From NCBI GenBank assembly GCA_040954595.2, contig CM082577.2, forward strand, positions 16,864,001 to 16,928,000: 64,000 nucleotides of DNA, written 5' to 3'. Made by a program: the position numbers and the translations under genes. The notes under the pieces were generated by a model. It was given only the letters and a program-made list of their open reading frames with translations. It was not told the DNA's origin and ran no database searches. Origin of the DNA: Balanoglossus misakiensis. Taxonomy: Eukaryota > Hemichordata. Of this stretch, positions 44,306 to 55,982 are shown one piece after another (the stretch's first letter is position 1; each line of letters begins with the position of its first letter).

Positions 44306-44495
44306 TTAAAGGTATACAGTCCCCTCCAATTTATATGCCCATATATGGCTGAAATGGCGTATTTGGGCATTCTAAAGAACATATGGTGGCGCCCTTTTTT
44401 CGCGTGTGCCACCCACTGAAAATCAGTGATTGGCTAGATCTCATTTTGCCATGGTAACTATAGCTAATTTTCAATGGGTGACCGTATACCTTTAA
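44306..44495. mobile_element. Small TTAA-flanked MITE (182 bp)
   Basis: The inverted ends AGGTATACAGTC (from 44310) and the complement of AGGTATACGGTC (to 44491) are each followed outward by TTAA. It carries no gene. Confidence 0.7.
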
Positions 44496-44932
44496 CGATA
44501 GATTTATTCACTTGGGCGCGAACAAGTAAATTAATAGGTGACGTTATATGTTACGCCTATTATATATCCAATTTTGACAACAGGGACGTCATTGTACGCA
44601 AAAGGCTGTGGAGAAACGTCAGGAGATAATTTGAACACGTAACAATATGCAGATATCACAAGATGTTGGCAGATGGTGCTCAAAGGTATAACGTGTTTTG
44701 ACATCTTTCCACAAGGCCAACCCATGCTCAGGGAAAATGATTTGCAGAGCGAATCCATGCGTGGTCGTTGAGATTGATTGACGGACATCTTTTTATTGCT
44801 AAGCGAACGTAGAGAGAGAGAGCGTAATCAATACCATTGTCGTTAAGCCATCCTCGAACACGCACTTCAAAGACAATTCATAAAAAAATTCATTCTCCCG
44901 TCAATTACTTGACACATTCTCAAGAAGCCCAT

Positions 44933-44941
44933 GTATATAAG
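44933..44941 (+). promoter_or_regulatory. Candidate TATA box of the LRR-Ig gene
   Basis: GTATATAAG lies about 25-30 bp before a plausible initiator (gtcagacagtca). The following 130 bp end at cactcag|gtaatt near 45087, a good splice donor. Together this fits a non-coding first exon (about 44960-45087) spliced to the acceptor at 47120. This is inference. Confidence 0.4.
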
Positions 44942-45094
44942 TGTTTTCGTCAGACAGTCAACACACCTTTTAAGAGAGAGAGGGGAGTCGTGACTTCAAC
45001 ATCTGTTCAGCAATCCGCGCAACAGCAAGAAACACCTTTGCCTGCTGTCTCAGCTTGATTCTGTCTGTACCTGATCATATCACTCAGGTAATTT

Positions 45095-47050
45095 ATTTTA
45101 CAAATCTTTGTCAACCGCGTCCAAATATGGCTTATTCTCTGTCAGAAGATCGTTCAAACTTCTGCATTTGTTTCCAGGACCCGGTAAATTTCTGACCACG
45201 AATGATAATCAATATGAGATCCGTTTTGATTTCGTCTTAAGTTAGCCCGAGAGGTATATATGGTCATTTCATCCCTAATTTTAGAAAAGGGAAAATCATT
45301 TAAATTTTAATGATATTTAAGGGTGACAAATCCTCAACAAAGAAACCGAAACCGAAAGCCTGTTACCTTTCTTTGAAGCCATTGTTTAACACCACAAGCG
45401 CTGCCATTTTTACGTATTTGTTTAAAAAATCTTAAATATTTTCTTCATATCAGTTAAAATCATCTACATTAAGCCATTTTACTTGTCTTTGCATAAGTGT
45501 AAGCGATGCATAGCCCACGAGTTGTGTTATCTTGCTATGGGGACCGATTAAAATGGTGCGACACCCGTTTTATGTATACCATGTTCAAATTGCAATGTGC
45601 AGTCACAATAAGATGTTGAAGGAAACATTCATGTAGGCCTATCAGTGACTATTTGTAAGCTTATTCAAATGGGTCAATCTATTAAAGCTTATAAGTAGAA
45701 ATGTGGCACCAGCACACATGGGGCTGTAACAGTGGTGTGTGTGGCAACATTTCTCAGTGTGTCATGATGTGTTACTTTGAATTTCTCTTAAATGATGATA
45801 TTGTATCTAATTACGAACTTAGAATTCTGGACACACATAATCAGGCATATTCCGGCGCCTTTTGCTTGTTAGACCAATTCAGGTTTCAATTCATATTAAC
45901 GAAATCCAAAGTAAATGTTGTTTCAAGTACAATGATGTTGGATGCACCCGGCCCCCGGCCTAAACTTTTCGTTGTCGACATTACCATCGTGAAACTGTAG
46001 TCTGGAGCCGTCGATATTTGAGTGCAATAAGGTTTATCTCATTTTTACAAAACCAGGTGGAAGTGCATTATTTGAGACAGGCTTAGGTTATGATTCAATC
46101 ACGCATTTTCCGATTCCTTCTCAAAAGAGAATACATTTTGCCACCGTGCACGGAAAATCAGGAGCGATTCTGTATTCGTGTCCATGTGATATTAATAGTC
46201 TAGGCCAAAGTCATTCAAAGAACATTAGCTTGTGGTTTCATTTTCAATATTTTTGTTCTATTTACTCAAATGAAATTTCTTGTTCTACTCCAAATAGCGT
46301 GTCAATATACTTACTTACTCCACTGTCAAAATTGCTGTATGTGTGTAATGGCCATTGTTATTGTTGGTATATTAATTCTAATCCGAACTTGAGTTCAAAT
46401 TTTGCTCAATAACATTGCTGATTATACATATAGTTTGTATCAATGAGCACAATACTGACTATTTCATCATGCTTTAGGGATTTGAAACTGCAGTAGATAG
46501 AAAAAAAAACATACTGAAACGTAGCAAAAAATTACAGCTAATGGAGCTTTAATGCAATTATCGAAACTGTTAATGGCTTACAATCGACCGCTATAGTCTA
46601 GCAGAATTAACCGATTTGTCAAACAATGCGATAAGACAATTTACGGACGGGTGTTCAGTTGTTTAGTATGAATTGCTTGCCACGCCCTTGTGATTAGCCC
46701 ATGCATTTGTTTGTCCCAGCAGACACAAAGAGTTCAAATTGTTTTTTGTTTGTCGGCTTATCGGTTTATCGTCATTAATTGTTTAATTAGACTCATTCTG
46801 TATCTCTATTATCCATATCTGTCAATTTCCTAGCATAATCTCCAACTGGGTGCGTGTCCTGCAGGCAGCTTTGGTGTCCACGTATAAAAAAGAGTCCTAG
46901 TACAAATGTATACATCGACCCCTCGGCAGCTTCCCGAAGCCTCTTCGTAGTTTCATCGAAAATCAGGTTACCATAAGTAATGAAGCAAGCAAGTGTGCAC
47001 ACGACACTATTTAGCCAACTCTGCTTAGAATGGATGGATCGTTACGTTAG
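45095..47050. other. Probable 5' intron of the LRR-Ig gene; no gene seen
   Basis: AT-rich, with several open frames below 100 codons and no recognisable domains. A C10 run lies just before the next exon, at about 47064-47073. Confidence 0.4.
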
Positions 47051-47158
47051 ACAATGTATTATACCCCCCCCCCCACCACCACAGGTTGTCAACTATATGT
47101 ATATGTAATATTTGTCTTCAGGGGACGACGTCAACCGCCGTGGACACTGAAGTGCATC

Positions 47159-49423
47159 ATGGAGGATTCGCGAAGGATCACTTTGGTTGTTTTTATTTCA
47201 ACACTACTGCAAGCAACACAAGGGTGTCCATCAGGCTGCGTTTGCTTTGGGACCACGGTTTCCTGCGCATACCGAGACATGACTGCCGTCCCTCCCGACA
47301 TACCATTGGCCACCACAATTCTCCACCTCGGCGATAACCTTTTGACACGTATTGAAAATGGCTCTTTCATCAGCAATCCCCACGTGGCACAGCTGTATCT
47401 GAATTCCAATCAAATTGACCACATAGAAGAGCGTGCATTTACCGGTCTTCAACGCTTGACCATTCTGTTCCTAAACAGCAACCGTTTGGCTTCTTTGTCC
47501 GAGAATGTTTTCGGTGAGCTGCCTCAGCTGGTTCACCTTGACTTAGAGCAGAACAGGATAAGTGCATTACCAGAAACTGTACTAGACAATTGCCAGGAAC
47601 TGACAATACTCCGACTTGATCGCAACCAAATCACAACACTCCCGAACGACATATTTAAGAAAACGGTCAAATTAACAATAATAGACTTATCTTACAATCT
47701 ACTCACGTATTTACCAGGAACTGTCTTCCATGGCCTAACAAATCTGGAAGACATTACTCTAAATGACAATAAGCTCACTTGTCTCCCGGACATTTTATTT
47801 CACGGCCTGGTAAATATTCAACGACTAAAATTGTCCAATAATGAGATCATCCTATTACATGAAAATATGTTTCGTGACGTAGGAGAACTAACCATGTTGC
47901 TTCTGAGCAGTAATTCTATACATTCGCTGCCAGAAACCATTTTCCATGGGCTGTCTAAGTTAAAAATCCTAAGTTTATCAGTCAATGCTCTCACATCTTT
48001 GCCAGAAAAGACTTTTCATGGGTTACATCAGTTGACAAACATCAATCTGCGGGATAATAATATTTCAACACTACCCGGAAATATTGTCCAAGAACAAGGC
48101 CAATTACAAGCATTATGCTTGTATGGTAACCCATGGTCTTGTGACTGTCGTTTAAGGGACTTCATGGCATGGTTGAATGCTGAAGACAGATGGATAAACT
48201 TCGGCTATGAAAATGAAGTTACGAGATGCAAATCACCGGGTCTCCTTGCAGGACGTGATATGTTGCAGATTCCTTTAGAGAATTTTACATGTTACCCACT
48301 TCCGGTATTCAACGCACCAATCAAAACAATCATCACTGCAATTGGCAACAATGTAACTATGGACTGTGACGTATTTGGCGTGCCGGGACCCGATAGATAT
48401 TGGATCAGTCCTGCAGGCAAGATTATCCGAAGTCAAACGGAGAACACATGCTCTGAAGAAAAGATTGTTCAACATGAAAACGGAAGCCTCTTCATCCCAT
48501 CAGTAGAGATGTCAGAGTTGGGTTCGTATACGTGCGTGGCAACGAACTCGGAAGGGACATCCTTAGGAATTAGAATACTTAACAGGAATTCCACGGGACA
48601 GCCTATTCAAATTGGAACAACAGAAACCATGCCATCAACACCTGCAGACATATCAACGGTTTTCAAAGTTGACACTGCTCTCAAAACGGAAAAGCCTCCA
48701 GAAGGGCCAGTGTCAGGAGCCATCATACCACCAACAGCTCCCAATCACAACACAAGTCCAAGAATGGTCAATGCTGGCACAAAAGCAAGTGCAACAGATG
48801 AAGATACAGGTGAAGATGGAACTGCAGGTACAGATTCAGATACGGATACAACTGCAGATGTAGATGCAGGTACATATATAACTTCAGCTATAGGTACAGA
48901 TATATATATAGATACAGATGGAAATACGGACAGAGAGACATTTATAGATGCAGGAAGCGAAACATACGCAAATACTGCAGGTACTGATACAGATACAGAT
49001 GCGGATACTTCTGGTATAGCTTCGGGAACGGATACAACTACTGGTATAACTGTGCATACAAACAGGCATATCGGTCAATTATCAACAGACGTGGCTGTCA
49101 CAACAGAAGGCTCAAGCATCACAACACAACCGGTGATTACTGATGAAGGGAAACCTACGGCAGCATCAACAAATGGCGCAGAGTTCGCATCGATCCAACC
49201 TGTGAACGGCTACACAGTGGTTGGCTTTTTTCTTGGAATGTTCACCGCCTTGGCGTCAGTTGGAACAGTGTTTGCGATCAGGTATTGCCGTCGTAAAGCG
49301 GTTACCAAGTCCCACAGCAAGACAGCGGGAGGTGTTCTGGAAGGTATCAACGACAGAAGCCGCTCTACCAAAGGCGATTCCACCACGGAGGTTTACTCCG
49401 AAATTGCTTTGCCAGAAATATAA
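47159..49423 (+). CDS. LRR-Ig single-pass membrane receptor (754 aa)
   Basis: The coding region is one exon. I start at the ATG at 47159 rather than the upstream in-frame ATG at 47054, because a splice acceptor (atttgtcttcag) lies at 47109-47120 and the peptide from 47159 (MEDSRRITLVVFISTLLQAT) is a good signal sequence. The order is LRR N-cap (CPSGCVCFGTTVSC), about 11 leucine-rich repeats of 24 residues (for example LTILRLDRNQITTLPNDIF), LRR C-cap (NPWSCDCRLRDFMAWLN), one Ig domain (about 385-480; VTMDCDVFGVPG, SELGSYTCVATN), a Thr/Asp-rich stalk of about 200 residues built on a degenerate hexanucleotide repeat, a TM helix (about 684-708) and a 44-residue tail ending TEVYSEIALPEI. There is no TIR domain. 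LRR-Ig receptors act in adhesion, neuronal guidance and immunity; the ligand is unknown. Confidence 0.9.
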   Translation: MEDSRRITLVVFISTLLQATQGCPSGCVCFGTTVSCAYRDMTAVPPDIPLATTILHLGDNLLTRIENGSFISNPHVAQLYLNSNQIDHIEERAFTGLQRLTILFLNSNRLASLSENVFGELPQLVHLDLEQNRISALPETVLDNCQELTILRLDRNQITTLPNDIFKKTVKLTIIDLSYNLLTYLPGTVFHGLTNLEDITLNDNKLTCLPDILFHGLVNIQRLKLSNNEIILLHENMFRDVGELTMLLLSSNSIHSLPETIFHGLSKLKILSLSVNALTSLPEKTFHGLHQLTNINLRDNNISTLPGNIVQEQGQLQALCLYGNPWSCDCRLRDFMAWLNAEDRWINFGYENEVTRCKSPGLLAGRDMLQIPLENFTCYPLPVFNAPIKTIITAIGNNVTMDCDVFGVPGPDRYWISPAGKIIRSQTENTCSEEKIVQHENGSLFIPSVEMSELGSYTCVATNSEGTSLGIRILNRNSTGQPIQIGTTETMPSTPADISTVFKVDTALKTEKPPEGPVSGAIIPPTAPNHNTSPRMVNAGTKASATDEDTGEDGTAGTDSDTDTTADVDAGTYITSAIGTDIYIDTDGNTDRETFIDAGSETYANTAGTDTDTDADTSGIASGTDTTTGITVHTNRHIGQLSTDVAVTTEGSSITTQPVITDEGKPTAASTNGAEFASIQPVNGYTVVGFFLGMFTALASVGTVFAIRYCRRKAVTKSHSKTAGGVLEGINDRSRSTKGDSTTEVYSEIALPEI

Positions 49424-50280
49424 CCCTGTTGCAACAGGTAACCGCATCCATGCATGTCGACCGAATTCATGCTATCTGAGTGAAGACGTGCTGAAGAGAG
49501 AGGCGAACCAATGGACCACTTCGCGGATAGCGTAACGCAGGGTGTTGTGGGACAATTTGCGTTCTGAGCGCGTGCGTTAGCCATGTACTAGACGCTATGT
49601 TTAACGCAAATTATACCATCATGCATTGCAGATACCCTATCCGCGAAGTGGTCTATGTTCATATTTCTAAAATCAAAATTCACGCTTTGGCAGCTTTCTT
49701 GATTCAGTGATAAATATTTAAACTATGTTATGTGTACATTACACAATTCAGGCATTCCGAACACTGAAACACGTCAAATTTGAATGTCGTTTTATACGTG
49801 TACATGCATACATGTGATGATCACTGTTATTGTTGGCGAAAGAGTAAGAGTTTGGACTTGAAGTTAATTTTTAAGTAAAATAATGCTGATTTTGCGTATG
49901 TGGGTTCGTTTGAAGGTAACGGGAAATTTGTCCACATGACTTGTGAACGGTTAAACCGTAGTTCATTAGTTCATACAAAGGGAAACATTTATTTTCCCAT
50001 ACAATAGTTGTGTTTATAATATACCTCATGCTAATACTGTGCCGTGATTCGCCAGAATCCGTCACGTGATAGGAAAATAGAATCGACTATGAACCGCTAG
50101 GGAAATAGCAGAAAAAATATAAACCGGTCACGTGACCAGCGTGAGTGCGCGCGCAGACTCGGTCACGTCAATCAGCGTCGCGTCGTCCGACACAATGGCC
50201 ACAGCGGAAGATGTAGTCTGCCAACCTCAAGAGAAAATTGCAAGATTTTCCCAGCTGTTAGCATGAGGTTTATTATAAAA
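49424..50280. other. 3' flank of the LRR-Ig gene
   Basis: No further gene was found. The pair gaccacttcgcggatag (about 49512) and ctatccgcgaagtggtc (about 49636) forms an inverted repeat about 120 bp apart, possibly the ends of a very small element or a hairpin in the 3'-UTR. Confidence 0.4.
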
Positions 50281-50468
50281 CACCTATAGCCTGGCCTATA
50301 TTCGGGCCATAGCGGCCGTTTTTACCCCCTGGTGACTGTGAGTTACCAGAATCATATGCTATTTCCCTCGGCCTGCGGCCTCGGGAAATAGCATATGATT
50401 CTGGTAACTCACAGCCCCTCGGGTGTAATAAACGGCCGCTATGGCCCTCATGGCCAGGCAATAGGTGT
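50281..50468. repeat. 188-bp palindrome
   Basis: The arms begin cacctatagcctggcc and end ggccaggcaataggtg. The perfect inner part is tgagttaccagaatcatatg...catatgattctggtaactca, with the centre ccctcggcctgcggcctcggg. Pairing covers about 80 bp per arm with few bulges. Confidence 0.9.
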
Positions 50469-51109
50469 TCATTATGGTAAGGGAATTAACTCAAGGGTAA
50501 ATATCCAGGCGATGGTGTGTAAGTAGCTTTGGTATAAAACACACATTCCAAGGGTAAAGTTTGGTAAAGTTTAAGAATAAAGAGAAATGTTTCAATAGAC
50601 CATTATATCCGAACTGCTCGAAACCTGTGTGCCAAGGCAACTTATATAAGAGGACATTCTCATGTGACATAGGACGAAAAAACATTTGTCGTGTTCGACG
50701 GCACAACAGTTACAATTTATGTTTAACTCAGTACCTATTATAGTTTCCCATAGTTGAACTTGTATTACTAGGCTAGCAACCAGTTGCTTCGGTAATTGAC
50801 CAACTCTCGTGAGATCTCGGACAATCATCTATTCCTCGAGTAGTAAAGATGTTACACGGCTATTACGCATCTTTTATTGATTACTTATGTTATAGTTTTG
50901 AGGGTTTACATAATATGAAATTTACATAAACAATATAATGGTTTGATGAACATTTATTTGTAGGTATTTGCATTAATATTCAAAACATATTAAGGAACTT
51001 ACATCCTTTTAAAGTCCTCATCGTTAATATTAGATAATCAGCTCATCTTTTGGGTTACTGTATTATGAATGAAGTACCAATATGGCACCCCAATAATAGA
51101 CAATAATCC
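50469..51109. other. No gene recognised
   Basis: AT-rich non-coding DNA between the palindrome and the next TTAA element. Confidence 0.4.
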
Positions 51110-51557
51110 TTAAACCCCGGTGCGGAAAGTCCTGGGGTTCGGATTAACGTGTGTTTGTATAGTTGTTTATTTGGGAGTGGTCGTCGTGCATAATGACTGT
51201 GTAATTGCTCTCATGTACACAGAAAATAATTGAACACTTCACACTTCCACGCGATTGACAACTGTTTGAATGGCGTGGTTATTGTTTCCCAGGGACGCTT
51301 CTGAAAAGCACTGAAACCAGATTTCTCCCAAAATCATCGTTGTTTCATAAGCTCGTGTACTTTTTCGTCGATAACTTTATGTTGTGTGTGTTTATAAAGC
51401 CAACTACTGTCGTTGTGTGGTGTAATTCTTTATGCTTGGACCTGTTTGGGCCGATTTTCATAGAGCCAAGATCGTTGGTGTTGTCTGTTGTCAGTCAAAC
51501 GGCATTAAGATTCGCCACTGATTTGGGGGGTCTTTTATACCCCGCACCGGGGTTTAA
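51110..51557. mobile_element. TTAA-flanked MITE (440 bp)
   Basis: 12-bp perfect inverted ends ACCCCGGTGCGG (51114-51125) and the complement (51542-51553) have TTAA outside each (51110-51113 and 51554-51557). The interior is non-coding. Confidence 0.75.
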
Positions 51558-52313
51558 GATGCACGGTAGTAAATGCACGTTTGTCTGATGCAATAGGTGA
51601 ATCCGTATGTATTGAAGTACATGTACATAATTCGATATATTATTGTATATTAACACACCTAATATACACTTATTGGTTCTTTAGAGAAGCGGTGAAAAAA
51701 ATCGGCAATAAAGGCAGACTCAGTAGTGTCATGTGTTTAAAACTTGTAAGTTTGTCGTTTTTAGCGACTACTTTAAACACTCCAGGGAAACTTTGTCCGA
51801 TTGTTTCGAAATTTGGTGGGACAAAGTCTTTCTCTCGCTCCCCTTTTCCCTTAATTACGTTTGATACGAGACACCGTTTTTGTTATTCTACATGTGGATA
51901 TAGAGTGAATCAACATTTAAACACACACAATTTCCATCCCGTTTGTAAGATATGAGGGTAAAATTCACGCCAAAATGAATAAATGGTTTCTCAGATTGCA
52001 TACCACAACGCCTTGGTCACAGATTCTTACGTGTGCGGAAACTGGTCACAGAACCGAGTGTTGTGGTGTCTGGTAAATTTAGTTGACCCGACACGATAGG
52101 GACCAGCTTGCGTATGTATGCGAATTTTCTCTGTGGTGTGTGAACGGCTTGTACCGCCAAGGTCTAGTATAGCCGGACAAAACCCGGCCAGATACTAGAC
52201 TCGTAAACTGCAAAACAAATACCAGACTCAACCTGGAGCTACAGTACTACAGCTAAAATGTGCTGTACGTTGAATTGACCATGTAAATGTCATGTCTGAC
52301 CTAAGAACTTTCG
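51558..52313. other. No gene recognised
   Basis: A 124-codon open frame at 51581-51955 has no recognisable domain or splice context. I do not call it a gene. Confidence 0.35.
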
Positions 52314-53820
52314 TTAAGGGACTGTCCAGAATTTACTTCCAGGGGGAGGCCGGAGGATTTTCAGGGGGGCCACCCATTTTCCCCAAGAAAAATTAGGGGG
52401 GGGGGTAGACATAAAAATCACAATCCTTTAGGGGGGCCATGTAAAAAACCCTCACAAACTCAATATTTGCCCAGAAGTACTGATTTATAAGAAACAAGCC
52501 ACCATGGCTACCTTGATGACAGATGAAATCCACAAGTGTATTAAATCTTCATAAGCTGGAATTTACTCTTAAGATGTGTTGACCTCAAAGTATTTGTCGA
52601 TTTCTTTACTATTTTGTTCAAAATTGCATAATATATGGGCAAGAATTCTGATTCCTACAAACTAAAATAATACGCAATATTTATTTTAAAAATGTCTTTT
52701 TGTTTGCAGTCTGAATCGTGCTTCTCTACAATTTTTGTGAGGCTCAACACAGTCGAATTTGCAATTTCTGTCTCATTGAAAAGATATTAATGGCACCCTG
52801 CTTTCTGGTAATATTAAACTTAAAGAGACATTAGCTTTAACTTCTGTATGTTTTAGTCCTCTGTGTCAAGTGCACTTTATTGGTCTATTCCTCAGAGTAT
52901 GCTCATGTGTAACAGCAAATATTCTGCCTGTGATGTACCTATTGTTTTGATTATAGTACAAACACATAAAATTACCGGTATATTATTTTGTGCCACCCAA
53001 AATTGTTAAAAAAAAGTGTTTAAAAAAAACATAAAATTGTGCATGACTACATTATTGTTTTAATTTACCCATTGAAAAACAAGAAACATTTTATTCATGC
53101 TTTTGCCAAAACTTGCAATATATTTTGAAAATACTGTAAAGGACACAATCTCATGTTTGATTTGAATTTTCGAAAAAAATACTTGATTGTTGATTGTTAA
53201 AAGGAGAAAGTAAAATGTGAAATTGTTAAACAATTGATTATTGTCAATTTCCTGAGACTGTCACACATAACCCATTGAAAAATGCTGTATTGAAAAATAT
53301 AAAACAAATACTATGTCACTCTGCTTGATAGTTAGATACAACGATCATAATTGTATTTTTTCCTTGGAAAAACCTCTGATGCAAAATTGCTGACGCAGCG
53401 TTTTTGACATGGCTTATTTGCAACTATTAAGTGTTTGATGTAGTGGACATAGTGACAGGAATTTTTGTAAAATTACAATCTTAGTTGCCAATTGCTAGGC
53501 TTCCCAAATGTGTGCCTCTTGCAGTCCCTGCAAAAACATGATTTTTAACTGTCCCCTGTAAAATTGGTTATATCAGTGAGTAAATGATCTCTTGATTGTT
53601 CTTGCAAAGGGTGATGAACTTGTCACATTGTATGTGACGTAGTCTGTAAGTATGCATGTATATATTGGGGGGGGGGCATTGAAAAAACTCAGAAAATTTA
53701 AGGGGGGGGGGGCACAGATTTCCTCCACAATTTACTAGGGGGCCATGGAAAAAAAAATCACCAGGAAAATTAGAAATCCTCCAGCCCCACCCTGGAAGTA
53801 AATTCTGGACAGTCCCTTAG
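52314..53820. mobile_element. TIR element of about 1.5 kb with G-rich subterminal runs
   Basis: The inverted ends start GGGACTGTCCAGAATTTACT and match over about 26 bp (left from 52318, right to 53816). The left flank is TTAA and the right flank TTAG, so the target duplication is probably TTAA with one change. Just inside each end are long G runs in blocks of tens of bases. The interior is very AT-rich and has no gene. Confidence 0.8.
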
Positions 53821-54660
53821 ATGATTGAAATTACATAATGTTATCTATAGAATGAAAGCTTCAGTAACTGTAAAGCAGTAGCCTTTTGCATGTTATTTGG
53901 GGCATTTGTTCTACGTTTCAACTACATATCATGGACATGTTTAAATACACCTAAAGTCGCCTCAAGTTCACAGCTAATGTAAACCATGGGCGTACACGTG
54001 TATATACAACCTGCACAGTTATTCGGAACAAGTGGGTGACCTCTTTACACGTGGGCGCATTTGCCGCGCATATCAAAACGGCGCACCTATAACATTAGCT
54101 GCAGTGCCATAAGTCGAAGATTGGCCATGTTTAGGGGTGATTGCACGGCACTACACCTCAGCTCAGCATCAGGATAAACCTCGGTCTATGTTATTATCAT
54201 CGAGCCTCTTTTTACCCGGCAGTTCTCGGGCAACCACAGGCAGTAATTACTAGGACCCAGCAACTATACTGTACTCATAACATATGTTCGTGGTCATTTC
54301 ACGTTGCAATTGTAGAAACGCAGTCATGCACAGCGTCAAAAACACGTACGTAAGTTACAGGTAGGCTTTCTAGAAGGGATAGTGTGTATAGAGCTCGATC
54401 AAAGGGCATAGTTTCACTGGGACATGCTAATTGTACGGTGGAAGTCATATGAACGGTTGTTTTTTGTGAGAGCGTTCGGAGGTATAGACTGAAGGACAAT
54501 CTGAAAGCACGCGTGGGGTAAATAAACGGGCATTGGTATTTAGTGTGACCCTTCAAATCTTTGACAAATGTTGAAAAGAAAAAACCTGTCTAGTGTTGCC
54601 ATAGATCTGCGTGGTCCACTGTCAAAAGCGCGTGTGTACTCTCAACTTGAAAATTAGAAA
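53821..54660. other. No gene recognised
   Basis: Mixed-composition non-coding sequence; only short frames without domains. Confidence 0.35.
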
Positions 54661-54665
54661 GGCTG

Positions 54666-54926
54666 ACATACATACATACATACATACATACATACATACA
54701 TACATACATACATACATACATACATACATACATACATACATACATACATACATACATACATACATACATACATACATACATACATACATACATACATACA
54801 TACATACATACATACATACATACATACATACATACATACATACATACATACATACATACATACATACATACATACATACATACATACATACATACATACA
54901 TACATACACACACACACATACACACA
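54666..54926. repeat. (ACAT)n microsatellite, about 60 units, then (CA)n
   Basis: An uninterrupted tetranucleotide run of about 243 bp (54666-54908), followed by a short CA run. The Cys-Met-Tyr-Val or Ile-His-Thr-Tyr frames over it are not genes. Confidence 0.95.
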
Positions 54927-55780
54927 AAGAAATGATGTACACACATGAGCTAATAAGGTGTGGAAAGTATATACAGGATAGGCCATTAATTCTGTTCAAC
55001 GATTTTATTGTACATAGTATCATCAGGGTGCAAAATTCAATCGAGATTATCTGGTGCTGTACTGACTTGTGATGACAGAAACAAAGGACCCCAAATACAT
55101 TACAATTAATGTTTATCCCTTGAATCTAAAGAGAACTGCATGCTGCCTGTATGACTGTTACCTATGATGACGTGTGACTTTATTATTGTTAGTCCGCAGT
55201 TAATGACCAGCCATGGTTTTTTTATTCTTGTGACCGGAGGTGTTACTAAAATTGGAAACTCTTCGTCTGTATACCAGAGACATTATACATGTATGTACAT
55301 TGTACACTGTTTTTCTATTAGCACTGAAATGATTCCTATTGGAATAACACGTGTCAAATAGTATAGGTAACAAAATAACCTCTGACTAAACTAGTATCTT
55401 AGCAGATCTTCTTCACCCACTTTTGTCTTCTTCCTATCAAGAAATAAAGATGTGAAGTTATCACCAGTCACAGTAAATAAACGACATAACATGACATTAC
55501 ATCGCTGCATGAACCTGTGTTGATGAGCAGTTCACTTAAATGATCTCGAATGTCAGCTCGTCTCACCGCTAAACACAGCAGGTTCAGTTTTGATCAAAAG
55601 CAGTCACCCTACTTAAAGTGAGATGCTACATATCGAATGATTAGAAATTGAGTTTCGACAAGTCACTTGTTTATATTCTATCCGTGTATAGATTTGTTTA
55701 TATGTGATGTATTTGGGGGCAGGCACAGTTTTTAAAGGCGGTGGGCACCTATGTGACACACCTTGACTCTCTGTAAGAGC
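54927..55780. other. No gene recognised
   Basis: Non-coding sequence between two microsatellites. Confidence 0.35.
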
Positions 55781-55781
55781 T

Positions 55782-55982
55782 TAACAAACAAACAAACAAA
55801 CAAACAAACAAACAAACAAACAAACGAACAATTAAATAAATAATAAATAAATAAATAAGTAAGTAAATAAATAAATAAAAAATAAATAAATAAATAAATA
55901 AATACACGAGGGAACGAATGGACGAACAAATAAGTGAATGAATGAATGAATGAATGAGAAAATAAATAAAGAAAGAAAGAAC
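55782..55982. repeat. Compound microsatellite
   Basis: Consecutive runs of (ACAA)n, (AAAT)n with interruptions, (GAAT)n and (AAGA)n over 200 bp. Confidence 0.9.

Noticed and set aside
54666-54926. Possible CRISPR-like array
   Set aside because: It is a simple tetranucleotide run without spacers, in a eukaryotic genome.
54590-55072. Long frames of Cys-Met-Tyr-Val or Ile-His-Thr-Tyr repeats on both strands
   Set aside because: They are translations of the (ACAT)n microsatellite, open in every frame, with no gene signals.
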